A stretch of 64,000 bases of DNA from DATLGB01 sp963726825 (GCA_963726825.1 CAVSDT010000002.1:1674001-1738000); one strand, 5' to 3'; positions 30,742 through 39,735 are shown, numbered from the stretch's first letter. Numbers and translations are program-made. Notes: generated by a model not told the origin, from the letters alone.

Positions 30742-32739
30742 ATGAGCGAGACGCCGACACCGCGCCTGCCGCAGCCTGACCGACCCTGGATGATGCGCAC
30801 CTACGCCGGCCATTCGACGGCGAAGGCCTCCAACGCGCTGTACCGCTCCAACCTCGCCAAGGGCCAGACGGGCCTGTCGATCGCCTTCGACCTGCCGACG
30901 CAGACCGGCTACGACGCCGACCACGAGCTCGCGGTCGGGGAGGTCGGCAAGGTCGGCGTCCCCGTCGCCCACAAGGGCGACATGCACCAGCTGCTCGACG
31001 GCATCCCGCTGGACGAGATGAACACGTCGATGACGATCAACGCGACGGCCGCCTGGCTGCTGGCGCTCTACATCGTCACCGCGGAGGACAACGGGATCGA
31101 CCGCAAGGACCTCCAGGGCACGACCCAGAACGACATCATCAAGGAGTACCTCTCGCGCGGGACCTACGCGTTCCCGCCCGGCCCCTCGATGAAGCTGATC
31201 GCGGACATGATCGCCTTCACGGTCGAGGAGGTGCCGAAGTGGAACCCGATCAACATCTGCTCCTACCACCTGCAGGAGGCCGGGGCGACACCGGTGCAGG
31301 AGATCGCCTTCGCCATGACCACGGCCCAGACGGTGCTCGACGCGGTCCGTGAGCGGGTGCCGGAGGAGCGCATGGGCGCGGTCTTCGGCCGCATCTCGTT
31401 CTTCGTCAACGCCGGCGTGCGCTTCGTCGAGGAGCACGCGAAGCTGCGCGCCATGGGCGTGCTGTGGGAGGAGCTCGGCCGGGAGCGCTACGGCGTCACG
31501 GACGAGAAGTCCCTGCGCTTCCGCTACGGGGTGCAGGTCAACTCGCTCGGGCTGACGGAGGCCCAGCCGGAGAACAACGTCCAGCGCATCGTGCTCGAGG
31601 CGCTCGCCGTGACGCTGGGCCGCAACGCGCGCGCCCGCGCGCTGCAGCTGCCGGCCTGGAACGAGGCGCTGGGCCTCCCGCGCCCGTGGGACCAGCAGTG
31701 GTCGCTGCGCATCCAGCAGGTGCTCGCCTACGAGACCGACCTGCTCGAGTACGGCGACATCTTCGAGGGCTCGCACGTGATGGAGGGCCTGGTCGCCGAG
31801 CTGCTCGAGGGCGCCCGCGCGGAGATGGCCCAGGTGGCCGAGCACGGCGGCACCGTCGAGGCCGTCCCCTACATGAAGGCCGCGCTCGTGGAGTCCCACC
31901 GCGAGCGGATCGGCCGCATCGAGCGCGGCGAGCAGGTCGTCGTCGGCATCAACCGGTTCACCTCGACCGAGCCCTCCCCCCTGCAGGCCTCCGGCGACGG
32001 CGGGATCATGACCGTCGACCCGGGCGTCGAGGCCGCCGCCAAGGCGGCGCTGGAGGACTGGCGCGCCCAGCGCGACCAGGCCGCCGTCGACACCGCCCTG
32101 GAGGAGCTGCGCCGGATCGCCCAGACCGACGAGAACGTGATGGAGGCGACGCTCGCGGCCGCGCGCGCGGGGGTGACCACGGGCGAGTGGTCGCAGGCGC
32201 TGCGCGACGCGTTCGGCTCCTACCGCGCCCCGACCGGGATCGGCGAGGCCGCCGCCCCCGTCCCGACCGAGGACACCGCCGAGCTGCGCGACGAGGTCGC
32301 CCGCGTCGGCGAGGCGCTGGGGCGCACGATCAAGATCCTCGTCGGCAAGCCCGGCCTGGACGGGCACTCCAACGGCGCCGAGCAGATCGCCGTGCGCGCC
32401 CGCGACGTCGGGATGGAGGTCGTCTACGAGGGCATCCGGCTCACGCCGGCCCAGATCGCGCGTTCCGCGGTCGACGAGGGCGTCCACGTGGTCGGCCTGT
32501 CGATCCTGTCGGGGTCGCACCGCGAGCTCATCCCCTCCATCGTGGACGCGATCCGCGAGGCCGGCGGGGAGGACATCCCCCTGATCGTCGGCGGGATCAT
32601 CCCCGAGGCCGACGTCGAGGGCCTGAAGGCCGCCGGGGTCGCCGCGGTCTACACGCCGAAGGACTTCGACCTGTCGGCGATCATGGCCGACATCGTCGCG
32701 CTCGTCGCGGCGCGCAACGACATCTCCGCGGCCGCCTAG
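30742..32739 (+). CDS. meaA: Ethylmalonyl-CoA mutase (MeaA)
   Basis: Coenzyme B12-dependent mutase that turns (2R)-ethylmalonyl-CoA into methylsuccinyl-CoA. The 665 residues comprise the TIM-barrel substrate domain (RTYAGHSTAKASNALYR, FDLPTQTGYDADH, GTTQNDIIKEYLSRGTY) and a C-terminal B12 domain. The cobalt-ligand motif is D540-x-H542-x-x-G545, with the usual SILSGSH and GGIIPEAD loops. Single-chain length and the MeaA-type N-terminus distinguish it from the two-subunit methylmalonyl-CoA mutase. It is followed 13 bases later by its chaperone meaB. Confidence 0.95.
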   Translation: MSETPTPRLPQPDRPWMMRTYAGHSTAKASNALYRSNLAKGQTGLSIAFDLPTQTGYDADHELAVGEVGKVGVPVAHKGDMHQLLDGIPLDEMNTSMTINATAAWLLALYIVTAEDNGIDRKDLQGTTQNDIIKEYLSRGTYAFPPGPSMKLIADMIAFTVEEVPKWNPINICSYHLQEAGATPVQEIAFAMTTAQTVLDAVRERVPEERMGAVFGRISFFVNAGVRFVEEHAKLRAMGVLWEELGRERYGVTDEKSLRFRYGVQVNSLGLTEAQPENNVQRIVLEALAVTLGRNARARALQLPAWNEALGLPRPWDQQWSLRIQQVLAYETDLLEYGDIFEGSHVMEGLVAELLEGARAEMAQVAEHGGTVEAVPYMKAALVESHRERIGRIERGEQVVVGINRFTSTEPSPLQASGDGGIMTVDPGVEAAAKAALEDWRAQRDQAAVDTALEELRRIAQTDENVMEATLAAARAGVTTGEWSQALRDAFGSYRAPTGIGEAAAPVPTEDTAELRDEVARVGEALGRTIKILVGKPGLDGHSNGAEQIAVRARDVGMEVVYEGIRLTPAQIARSAVDEGVHVVGLSILSGSHRELIPSIVDAIREAGGEDIPLIVGGIIPEADVEGLKAAGVAAVYTPKDFDLSAIMADIVALVAARNDISAAA

Positions 32740-32752
32740 CCCGCACGGACCC

Positions 32753-33709
32753 ATGGCGACGGGGCCTGACGTCGACGAGCTCGCCGCGCGTCTGCGCGCG
32801 CGTGACCTCACGGCGGCGCCGGCCGTCCTGAACCTCGTCGAGCACCGCGGGCGCCGGCCCGACACCGCGGCCCTGCTCGCCGCGCTGGGCACCGAGGCGC
32901 CCGGGCACGTCGTCGGCGTCACCGGGCCGCCCGGCGCGGGCAAGTCCACGCTGCTCAGCGCCCTCGTGGCCGAGTGGCGCGCCCGCGGGCGCGCCGTCGC
33001 CGTGCTCGCCGTCGACCCGTCCTCCAAGCGCTCCGGCGGAGCGCTGCTGGGCGACCGCGCGCGGATCGAGCACGATCCGGCCGACCGCGCGATCTTCATC
33101 CGGTCGATGGCCGCCGGCGAGCGCCTCGGCGGTCTCGCCCCCGCCACCCGCGCGGCCGCGCAGGCGCTCGCGGTGGCCTTCGACGTCGTCGTGATCGAGA
33201 CGGTCGGGGTCGGCCAGTCCGAGACGGAGGTCGCCGACGCCGCCGACACCGTCCTCGTCGTCGTCCAGCCCGGCTCGGGCGACGCGCTGCAGTTCCTGAA
33301 GTCGGGGATCATGGAGATCCCCGACGTGCTCGTCGTGACGAAGGCCGACCTCGGCGTCGTCGCCACCCGCGCGCGGCGCGACCTCCATGCCGCGCTGCGC
33401 TCGCTCGGGTCCCGCGAGACGGCGGTCGTGGCCGTCTCCTCCGTCCCGCCGGTGCAGGGCATCGCGGCGCTCACCGACGCGCTCGACGCCCACCGAGCCG
33501 GCCTGGACGTCGCGGCCCGCCGCACCGCCGCGCGCCGCGCGGGCGCCCTGTCGGACTTCCTCGCCGAGCACGGCGACGCGGGGCTGCGCGCCCTCGGCGG
33601 CCGCCGTCAGGCGGAGAAGCTGCTGGCCGGGCTGGACCCCGCCGCGCCCGAGCCCGAGCTCGTCACGGCGTTGGAGTCGCGCTCGCAGACCCCTCCCCCA
33701 GCGAGCTGA
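32753..33709 (+). CDS. meaB: B12-mutase chaperone GTPase MeaB
   Basis: G3E-family GTPase that loads and protects adenosylcobalamin in methylmalonyl- and ethylmalonyl-CoA mutases. The 318 residues have the P-loop GPPGAGKST at 58-66, switch residues around DPSSKRSGGALLGDR, the ETVGVGQSETEV Walker B region and the guanine-specificity TKAD motif. The C-terminal dimerisation helices are present. It directly follows meaA, as expected for a dedicated chaperone. Its last 47 bases overlap the convergent lipoprotein gene. Confidence 0.95.
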   Translation: MATGPDVDELAARLRARDLTAAPAVLNLVEHRGRRPDTAALLAALGTEAPGHVVGVTGPPGAGKSTLLSALVAEWRARGRAVAVLAVDPSSKRSGGALLGDRARIEHDPADRAIFIRSMAAGERLGGLAPATRAAAQALAVAFDVVVIETVGVGQSETEVADAADTVLVVVQPGSGDALQFLKSGIMEIPDVLVVTKADLGVVATRARRDLHAALRSLGSRETAVVAVSSVPPVQGIAALTDALDAHRAGLDVAARRTAARRAGALSDFLAEHGDAGLRALGGRRQAEKLLAGLDPAAPEPELVTALESRSQTPPPAS

Positions 33710-34091
33710 CCCGCCAGCCGGCCTTGACCTTGACGAGGCGGACGGTGTCGGCGGACGCCTCCTGGTTGAGCGCGGAGGTGCGCACCTCCGCGGACGCCTC
33801 GTCCCCGTCGACCCGCACCGCGTCGACCGACAGCTGCGGCTCCTCGACCTCCTTGAACGCCCGCTCGAGGGCCTCGGGGCAGGTGAGGCCGACCTCCTCC
33901 AGGCCGCTGGCGAGGTTGGGGGCGAAGACGGTCTTGCACAGCTGCGCGTAGTCCTTGTCCTGCACGCCGTCGGTGAGCCGGGTCAGCGTCGCGCGGACCT
34001 GCGCCTGCGGTGACGGCGGCGCATCGGAGCCACCGCACCCCACCGTCGCGACGAGGGCACAGAGGGCGGGGAGGGCGGGCATCCGGCGCAT
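33663..34091 (-). CDS. Small lipoprotein with NTF2-like domain
   Basis: A 142-residue lipoprotein. The signal segment PALPALCALVATVGCGGSD ends in the lipobox VGC. The mature part begins with a helix (QAQVRATLTRLTDGVQDKDYAQLCKTVF) followed by a cone-like alpha/beta pattern typical of NTF2/SnoaL-like small domains often annotated as lumazine-binding or DUF4878-like. Two cysteines (CKT, TCPEAL) could form a disulfide. The function is unknown. The C-terminal tail overlaps meaB on the other strand by 47 bases. Confidence 0.8.
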   Translation of the reverse strand: MRRMPALPALCALVATVGCGGSDAPPSPQAQVRATLTRLTDGVQDKDYAQLCKTVFAPNLASGLEEVGLTCPEALERAFKEVEEPQLSVDAVRVDGDEASAEVRTSALNQEASADTVRLVKVKAGWRVSSLGEGSASATPTP

Positions 34092-34094
34092 GGG

Positions 34095-34100
34095 TAGGAT
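34095..34100 (+). promoter_or_regulatory. -10 hexamer TAGGAT, leaderless
   Basis: TAGGAT ends 7 bases before the ATG at 34108, in the 16-base divergent gap with the lipoprotein gene. Confidence 0.5.
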
Positions 34101-34107
34101 CGTACGG

Positions 34108-34671
34108 ATGCACGACGAGCCGGTCCTCGCCTCCTGGCTGCGCTGCTACCGCTGCTGGTCGCAGAACCTCGAGGTGCAGGTGCACTACGAGGGCATCCAC
34201 CGCATCGACCCCGACACCGGGGAGCGCGCCGAGGTCGTCGACGAGATCCAGGAGGCCGTCGTGCAGTGCCTGGACTGCATGCACGACCAGCCCCACCTGG
34301 GCTTCCTCGAGGGCCGCGTGCAGCCGATCGAGGATCGCTGGGAGCGCATGGTCGCCGGCACGCCGTGGGTCGCCTCCTGCGAGGTCACCGTCCCCGCCGA
34401 CGCCGTCGAGTCCTGCTCGGGCCCCGACGCCGCCGAGGCGCTCTCCTACGCCGCCTTCGGTGACCACGGGACGCGCGAGTTCTTCACCCACGTGCGCTTC
34501 CACAAGCACGACGAGGACCGGATCGTCGTCTACCTGCTCGTGGAGCTCTACGCGCGCAACCAGCAGGAGGCCACCGACGTGCTCGAGGACGCCGCCCAGG
34601 GCTCGCTGGCGATCTCGTCGCTGGCCGAGGAGTCGCGCCCGCCGGCCGCGACCGGCATGGACCCGCATTGA
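34108..34671 (+). CDS. Zinc-ribbon-like conserved hypothetical protein
   Basis: A 187-residue soluble protein with no family I can name. Two CxxC knuckles (Cys13/Cys16 and Cys54/Cys57) with about 37 residues between them suggest a structural zinc site at the N-terminus. The rest is an alpha/beta region with many acidic residues and a C-terminal helix (VYLLVELYARNQQEATDVLEDA in part). It overlaps the next gene as TTGA, so it is co-translated with an MBL-fold hydrolase, which may point to a shared pathway. Confidence 0.78.
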   Translation: MHDEPVLASWLRCYRCWSQNLEVQVHYEGIHRIDPDTGERAEVVDEIQEAVVQCLDCMHDQPHLGFLEGRVQPIEDRWERMVAGTPWVASCEVTVPADAVESCSGPDAAEALSYAAFGDHGTREFFTHVRFHKHDEDRIVVYLLVELYARNQQEATDVLEDAAQGSLAISSLAEESRPPAATGMDPH

Positions 34672-35330
34672 GCGAGCTCGCTCCCGGCGTCCGCCTCATC
34701 ACGGGCTTCCCGCAGCACGCGATCAACTGCTACCTGCTGGGCGACGTCCTCGTGGACGCGATGACCCGCCGGGACGCCCGGCGGATCCTCCGGGCGCTCG
34801 AGGGCCGCGTCGTCAACGCGCACGCCGTCACCCACGCCCACCCCGACCACCAGGGCGCCAGCCACGCCGTGTGCGTCGGCCGCGGCGTCCCGCTGTGGGC
34901 GCCCGAGGGCGACGCGGACGTGATGGAGCGCCCGGAGCTGATGCTCGAGCGCCAGCCGCCGAACCTCCTCGCGCGGTTCTTCGTCAAGACGCTCGGCGGC
35001 CCCGGGCACCCCGTCGACCGCCTGCTGCGCGCGGGCGACGACGTCGGCGGCTTCCGCGTCATCGACGCCCCCGGTCACTCGGCCGGCCAGGTGGTCCTCT
35101 TCCGCGAGTCCGACCGCGTGCTGGTCGTCGGCGACGTGCTCTGCAACGTCCACACCATCACCCGGCGCAAGGGCCTGCAGCTGCCGCTGGACGCGCTGAC
35201 CCCGGACCCCGAGCGCAACCGCGCGTCGGCCAAGGCGCTCGGTGATCTCGAGCCCTCGCTCGTGCTGTTCGGCCACGGCGCCCCGCATCGGGACGCCGCG
35301 GCCTTCAAGCGCTTCTGCGCCGCGCTCTAG
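34668..35330 (+). CDS. Metallo-beta-lactamase-fold hydrolase
   Basis: A 220-residue zinc hydrolase of the glyoxalase-II-like group. The metal motif is THAHPDHQGASH; further ligands lie in APGHSAGQVVLF, VVGDVLCN and FGHGAP. It starts with TTG, overlapping the preceding stop by four bases, and homologues begin at the same strand (PGVRLITGFPQHAINCYLL). The substrate is unknown. It converges on the PEP carboxykinase gene with a 4-base overlap. Confidence 0.87.
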   Translation: MSELAPGVRLITGFPQHAINCYLLGDVLVDAMTRRDARRILRALEGRVVNAHAVTHAHPDHQGASHAVCVGRGVPLWAPEGDADVMERPELMLERQPPNLLARFFVKTLGGPGHPVDRLLRAGDDVGGFRVIDAPGHSAGQVVLFRESDRVLVVGDVLCNVHTITRRKGLQLPLDALTPDPERNRASAKALGDLEPSLVLFGHGAPHRDAAAFKRFCAAL

Positions 35331-37141
35331 GCGGGCGTCGCGCCGAGGCGCTGCTCGAGCGCCTCGAACTGCGACCACAGCTCGGCCGGCAGGTCGTCGC
35401 CGAAGGACTCGAGGTGCGCACGGGTCTGCCCGAGCTCGTCACGCAGGGCGGCGGTGTCGACGTTGCGGACCTCCTCGAACGCCTCCGGGGTGATGTCGAG
35501 GCCGTCGAGCGTGATGCCGTCGGCCGTCGGGATCGTGCCGATCGGGGTCTCCTCGCCGGCGGCGGTCCCGTCGCAGCGGTTGAAGATCCACTCCAGCACG
35601 CGCGAGTTCTCGCCGAAGCCGGGCCACAGGAACTTGCCCGTCTCGGGGTCCTTGCGGAACCAGTTGACGAAGAAGATGCGCGGGAGCACCGCGCCCTTCT
35701 TCTGGCCGAGCTTGAGCCAGTGGCCGAAGTAGTCGCCCATGTTGTAGCCGCAGAACGGCAGCATCGCCATCGGGTCGAAGCGCAGCTCGCCGACGGTGCC
35801 GGCGGCGGCCGCGGTCTTCTCCGAGCCCATCGTCGCGCCGAGGAAGGTGCCGTGCTCCCAGTCGAACGCCTCACGCACGAGCGGGACGACGGTCGAGCGG
35901 CGGCCACCGAACAGGAAGGCGTCGATCGGCACGCCCGCGGGGTCGTCCCAGTTGGCGGCGATCGACGGCGTCTGGCTCGCGGCGACCGTGAAGCGGGCGT
36001 TGGGGTGCGCGGCCTTCTTCTCGGAGTCCGGCGCCCAGTCGTCGCCGTGCCAGTCGATCAGGTGCTCGGGGGCGGGGTCGGACATGCCCTCCCACCAGAC
36101 GTCGCCGTCGTCGGTCTTGGCGACGTTCGTGAAGATCGCGTTCTCCTCGATCGCGGCCATGGCGTTGGGGGTGTTGGAGTAGCCGGTGCCCGGCGCGACG
36201 CCGAAGAAGCCCGCCTCGGGGTTGATCGCGTGCAGGCGGCCGTCCTCGCCGAACTTCATCCACGCGATGTCGTCGCCGACCGTCTCGACGCTCCAGCCCT
36301 CGAGCGTCGGGACCATGAGCGCGAAGTTCGTCTTGCCGCAGGCCGACGGGAAGGCGCCCGTGACGTACTTGGACTCGCCCTGGGGGTTCGTGACCTTGAG
36401 GATGAGCATGTGCTCGGCCATCCAGCCCTCGTCGCGCGCCATCACGGAGGCGATGCGCAGCGCGAAGCACTTCTTTCCCAGGAGCGCGTTGCCGCCGTAG
36501 CCGGAGCCGTAGGACCAGATCTCGCGGGTCTCGGGGAAGTGGACGATGTACTTCGTGTCGTTGTTGGGCCACGGGACGTCCTGCTCGCCCTCGGCCAGCG
36601 GCGCGCCGACCGAATGGAGGCAGGGGACGAAGTCGCCGTCGTCGCCGAGGACGTCGAGGGCGCCCTTGCCCATGCGGGTCATGATGCGCATGGAGACCGC
36701 GACGTAGGCGGAGTCAGTGATCTCGATGCCGATCTCGGCGATCGGCGAGCCGAGCGGCCCCATCGAGAACGGGACGACGTACATCGTGCGCCCCTCCATG
36801 CAGCCCTCGAACAGGCCCTCGAGGGTCTTGCGCATCTCGGCGGGGTCGGTCCAGTTGTTCGTGGGGCCCGCGTCGTGCTCGCGCTCGGAGCAGATGTAGG
36901 TGCGGTCCTCCACGCGGGCGACGTCGCCGGGGTCCGAGAGGGCGAGGTAGGAGTTGGGGCGCTTGGCGTCGGAGAGCTTCTCGAACGTGCCCGCGTCGAC
37001 CAGGGCCTGGCAGAGGGCGTCGTACTCCTCGGCGGATCCGTCACACCAGTGGATCGCGGCGGGCCTCGTACGAGCTGCGACCTCCTCCACCCAGGCCTTG
37101 AGCTTGGCGTGGGAGGTGAGGGTGGTGTCTGCACTCGTCAT
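35327..37141 (-). CDS. pckG: Phosphoenolpyruvate carboxykinase (GTP)
   Basis: Oxaloacetate + GTP to PEP + CO2 + GDP, the entry to gluconeogenesis from C4 acids. At 604 residues it is the GTP-dependent type. Seen: the kinase P-loop AFPSACGKTN at about 263-272, the nearby hyper-reactive Cys (SACGK), SYGSGYGGNALLGKKC, DDIAWMKFGEDG and FLFGGRRSTVVPLV. The ATG at 37141 starts the conserved region; the frame is open for a few codons further. It makes sense beside the ethylmalonyl-CoA enzymes, which yield C4 acids from acetyl-CoA. Confidence 0.96.
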   Translation of the reverse strand: MTSADTTLTSHAKLKAWVEEVAARTRPAAIHWCDGSAEEYDALCQALVDAGTFEKLSDAKRPNSYLALSDPGDVARVEDRTYICSEREHDAGPTNNWTDPAEMRKTLEGLFEGCMEGRTMYVVPFSMGPLGSPIAEIGIEITDSAYVAVSMRIMTRMGKGALDVLGDDGDFVPCLHSVGAPLAEGEQDVPWPNNDTKYIVHFPETREIWSYGSGYGGNALLGKKCFALRIASVMARDEGWMAEHMLILKVTNPQGESKYVTGAFPSACGKTNFALMVPTLEGWSVETVGDDIAWMKFGEDGRLHAINPEAGFFGVAPGTGYSNTPNAMAAIEENAIFTNVAKTDDGDVWWEGMSDPAPEHLIDWHGDDWAPDSEKKAAHPNARFTVAASQTPSIAANWDDPAGVPIDAFLFGGRRSTVVPLVREAFDWEHGTFLGATMGSEKTAAAAGTVGELRFDPMAMLPFCGYNMGDYFGHWLKLGQKKGAVLPRIFFVNWFRKDPETGKFLWPGFGENSRVLEWIFNRCDGTAAGEETPIGTIPTADGITLDGLDITPEAFEEVRNVDTAALRDELGQTRAHLESFGDDLPAELWSQFEALEQRLGATPA

Positions 37142-37176
37142 CACGGGAGTGTGACATACCACTCTCGGTCCGAACG

Positions 37177-37208
37177 GCCCGCTGAGTGACAACGGTCACC
37201 CAACGGGC
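37177..37208. terminator. Hairpin between maoC end and pckG start
   Basis: Two stacked stems (GCCCG/CGGGC and GTGAC/GTCAC) with a 4-base symmetric internal loop and an AACG loop. A second small hairpin (GCGCC-GAC-GGCGC) follows at 37211-37223. No T-tract is seen. It may end the maoC transcript or lie in the pckG upstream region. Confidence 0.35.
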
Positions 37209-37222
37209 AGCGCCGACGGCGC

Positions 37223-37726
37223 CTACGGGCGCTTGGGGATCAGCACCAGGCGCTTGAACTCCGCGACGAGCACACCGTCCTGGTTGAACACCTTGGTGTG
37301 GACCTTGACCAGGCCGCGGTCGGGCTTGGACTTGGACTCCTTCTTCTCGAGCACCTCGGTCTGGGCGAACAGCGTGTCGCCGTGGAAGACCGGGGCGGGG
37401 TGGCTGAGCTCCTCCGTCGCGAGGTTCGCGATCGCCTTGCCGGAGACGTCGGAGACGCTCATGCCGAGGGCCAGCGAGTAGACGTAGGGCCCCACGACGA
37501 CGTTCTTGCCCTGCTGGGACTGGCCCGCGTAGACGTCGTTGATGTGCAGCGGGTGGTGGTTCATCGTGATCAGGCAGAACAGGTGGTCGTCGGCCTCGGT
37601 CACGGTCTTGGCCGGCCAGTGCTTGTAGACGTCGCCGACCTCGAACTCCTCGAGGTAGCGGCCGAAGACGTGGCCGCCGCTCTTCTCGCGCTCGACCTGA
37701 TCGGTGGTGAAGGTGTCATCGCTCAT
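37223..37726 (-). CDS. MaoC-type hydratase, candidate mesaconyl-CoA hydratase
   Basis: A 167-residue single hot-dog-fold hydratase. The MaoC catalytic signature sits in NHHPLHINDVYAGQSQQGKNVVVGP (Asp/His replaced region: H-P-L-H-x-N), preceded by FEVGDVYKHWPAKTVTEADDHLF. Context strongly suggests action on mesaconyl-CoA to beta-methylmalyl-CoA: it is divergent from the malyl-CoA lyase gene and close to ccr and meaA. Proteobacterial Mch is a double hot-dog of about 340 residues; this half-length form is the type found in actinobacterial ccr-meaA clusters. Biochemical identity is inferred. Confidence 0.85.
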   Translation of the reverse strand: MSDDTFTTDQVEREKSGGHVFGRYLEEFEVGDVYKHWPAKTVTEADDHLFCLITMNHHPLHINDVYAGQSQQGKNVVVGPYVYSLALGMSVSDVSGKAIANLATEELSHPAPVFHGDTLFAQTEVLEKKESKSKPDRGLVKVHTKVFNQDGVLVAEFKRLVLIPKRP

Positions 37727-37736
37727 GAGCCTCGGC

Positions 37737-37746
37737 AAGTTACTGT
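37737..37746. promoter_or_regulatory. Divergent -10 pair sharing one TA (maoC / mcl1)
   Basis: The minus-strand TAACTT (37742-37737) and plus-strand TACTGT (37741-37746) share the TA at 37741-37742. Each ends exactly 10 bases before its start codon. This would give equal, opposite transcription of two consecutive pathway enzymes from one 30-base region. Confidence 0.55.
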
Positions 37747-37756
37747 CCGGCCACCT

Positions 37757-38809
37757 ATGCGCTCTCCCCGGGACTTCTTCAAGCCGCTCGCCATCGACGC
37801 CCCCGAGCCCGTCCGCGAGATCCCCGTGCTCCCCTCGCGGATGATCCACTTCCTCGACTTCTCCAACGAGAAGATGGTCGCCAAGGTCCCCGACATCGCT
37901 CCGACGGTGGACATCCTCCTGGGCAACCTCGAGGACGCCGTGCCCGTCGATCGCAAGGTCGCGGCGCGCGAGGGCCTGATGAAGGTCGGCGCCGAGATCG
38001 ACCTCGGCCAGACGCAGCTGTGGACCCGCGTGAACGCGCTCGAGTCCCCCTGGGTGCTGGACGACTTCACGCAGCTGATCGAGGCGATCGGCGACCGCCT
38101 CGACGTGATCATGATCCCGAAGGTCGAGGGCGCGCAGGACATCCACTACGCCGACCGCCTCATCGCCCAGCTCGAGGCCCGCCACGGCGTCAGCCGGCCG
38201 ATCCTCATCCACCCGATCCTCGAGACCGCCCAGGGCGTCGCCAACGTCGAGGAGATCGTCGCGGCCTCCCCGCGCATCCAGGGCGTCTCGCTCGGCCCGG
38301 CCGACCTCGCCGCCTCGCGCCGGATGAAGACCACCCGCGTCGGCGGCGGCCACCCCGGCTACGTCTCGATCAGCGACCCGACCAACCCCGAGGACCTCGC
38401 CGACGGCCGCATCACGGCCCAGCAGGACCCGTGGCACTACACGATCGCCCGCATGGTCGACGCGTGCACCGCGGTCGGCGCCCTCCCCTTCTACGGCCCG
38501 TTCGGCGACATCAAGGACACCGTCGCCTGCGAGGCGCAGTTCCGCGCCGCCTACATCCTCGGCTGCGTCGGCACGTGGTCGCTGCACCCCGCCCAGATCA
38601 AGATCGCCAAGCAGGTCTTCTCGCCCGATCCCGAGGAGGTCAAGTTCGCCAAGCGCATCATCGAGGCGATCCCCGACGGCCGCGGCGTCCACATGATCGA
38701 CGGCAAGATGCAGGACGACGCCTCCTGGAAGCAGGCCAAGGTCATGGTCGACCTCGCCGAGATGCTCTCCGAGAAGGACCCCGAGCTGGCGGAGGCCTAC
38801 GCCGCATGA
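37757..38809 (+). CDS. mcl1: Malyl-CoA/beta-methylmalyl-CoA lyase (HpcH/CitE family)
   Basis: Cleaves beta-methylmalyl-CoA to glyoxylate and propionyl-CoA, and can condense acetyl-CoA with glyoxylate. The 350 residues form a CitE-type TIM barrel: VDILLGNLEDAVPVDRK (metal-binding E-D), DVIMIPKVEGAQDI, LIHPILETAQGVANVEEI and the GVSLGPADLAASRRMKT loop. It is longer than CitE and has the C-terminal extension of true malyl-CoA lyases. It is followed, with ATGA overlap, by a second CitE-like gene. Exact substrate assignment rests on the pathway context. Confidence 0.9.
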   Translation: MRSPRDFFKPLAIDAPEPVREIPVLPSRMIHFLDFSNEKMVAKVPDIAPTVDILLGNLEDAVPVDRKVAAREGLMKVGAEIDLGQTQLWTRVNALESPWVLDDFTQLIEAIGDRLDVIMIPKVEGAQDIHYADRLIAQLEARHGVSRPILIHPILETAQGVANVEEIVAASPRIQGVSLGPADLAASRRMKTTRVGGGHPGYVSISDPTNPEDLADGRITAQQDPWHYTIARMVDACTAVGALPFYGPFGDIKDTVACEAQFRAAYILGCVGTWSLHPAQIKIAKQVFSPDPEEVKFAKRIIEAIPDGRGVHMIDGKMQDDASWKQAKVMVDLAEMLSEKDPELAEAYAA

Positions 38810-39735
38810 GCGCCGCCGACACCGCGCGGCCCCGTCGCACCTGCCACAGCGTCCCCGGCTCCTCCGAGCGCTTCCTCGCCAAGGCCGCGACGATCGAGGC
38901 CGATCAGATCTTCCTCGACCTCGAGGACTCCGTCGCGCAGAACGAGAAGGACGCGGGGCGCGCCCTGGTGGCGAAGGTGCTGACCGAGACCGAGTCCTTC
39001 GCCGCGCCGACCGTCGTCGTGCGGGTCAACGGCACCGACACGCCGCACTACTACAAGGACCTCATCCACGTGGTCGAGACGGCGGGCGACAAGCTCGACG
39101 CGATCATGCTGCCGAAGGTCCAGACGCCCGGCGACGTCGAGATGACCGCCAAGCTGCTGACGCAGATCGAGCTCGGCAAGGGCTGGGAGGTCGGGCGCAT
39201 CGGCCTCGAGTGCCAGATCGAGGACGCCAAGGGCCTGATCGCCTGCGAGGCGATCGCCACGGCCTCGCCGCGGATGCAGACCCTGATCTTCGGCCCGGGC
39301 GACTACTCCGCGGCGATCGGCATCCCGATCACCACGATCGGCGGGACCCCCGAGGGCTACCCGGGGGATCATCTCAACTACCTCTACTCGCGGCTCGTGG
39401 TGGCGGCGCGCGCGGCGGGCATCCAGGCCATCGACGGCCCCTACGCCGCCGTGAAGGACCTCGACGGCCTGCGGGAGCGGGCGCGCCTCGTCCGCGCGCT
39501 CGGGCTCGACGGCAAGTGGACCATCCATCCCGGCCAGATCGAGGTCGTCAACGACGTCTTCACCCCCTCGCAGGAGGAGTACGAGCGGGCCGAGAAGATG
39601 CTCGCCGCCTACGCGGAGGCCGGCGAGGCCGGGCAGGGCGCGGCGATGTTCGACGGCGAGATGATCGACGAGGCGAACCGCAAGATGGCGGAGCGACTCG
39701 CGGCCGCCGGACGGGCCGCCGGCCTGGGGGACTGA
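38806..39735 (+). CDS. CitE-like CoA-ester lyase, candidate malyl-CoA thioesterase
   Basis: A second HpcH/HpaI-family protein, 309 residues. Seen: RRTCHSVPGSSERFLAKA (N-terminal CoA-site Arg/Ser), ADQIFLDLEDSVAQNEK, IMLPKVQTPGDVE, CQIEDAKGLIACEAIA and IFGPGDYSAAIGIP. It is shorter than Mcl1 and closer to CitE/Mcl2. In the ethylmalonyl-CoA pathway Mcl2 is the (3S)-malyl-CoA thioesterase that drives the route towards malate; that role is inferred from the tight coupling with mcl1. A plain lyase activity on another CoA ester cannot be excluded. Confidence 0.87.
   Translation: MSAADTARPRRTCHSVPGSSERFLAKAATIEADQIFLDLEDSVAQNEKDAGRALVAKVLTETESFAAPTVVVRVNGTDTPHYYKDLIHVVETAGDKLDAIMLPKVQTPGDVEMTAKLLTQIELGKGWEVGRIGLECQIEDAKGLIACEAIATASPRMQTLIFGPGDYSAAIGIPITTIGGTPEGYPGDHLNYLYSRLVVAARAAGIQAIDGPYAAVKDLDGLRERARLVRALGLDGKWTIHPGQIEVVNDVFTPSQEEYERAEKMLAAYAEAGEAGQGAAMFDGEMIDEANRKMAERLAAAGRAAGLGD

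Noticed and set aside
30741..30744. Overlapping divergent ATGs (meaA ATG and an ATG of the MBL gene sharing two bases)
   Set aside because: The MBL protein more likely starts at the GTG at 30722, where homologous sequence begins and a -10 hexamer is correctly spaced.
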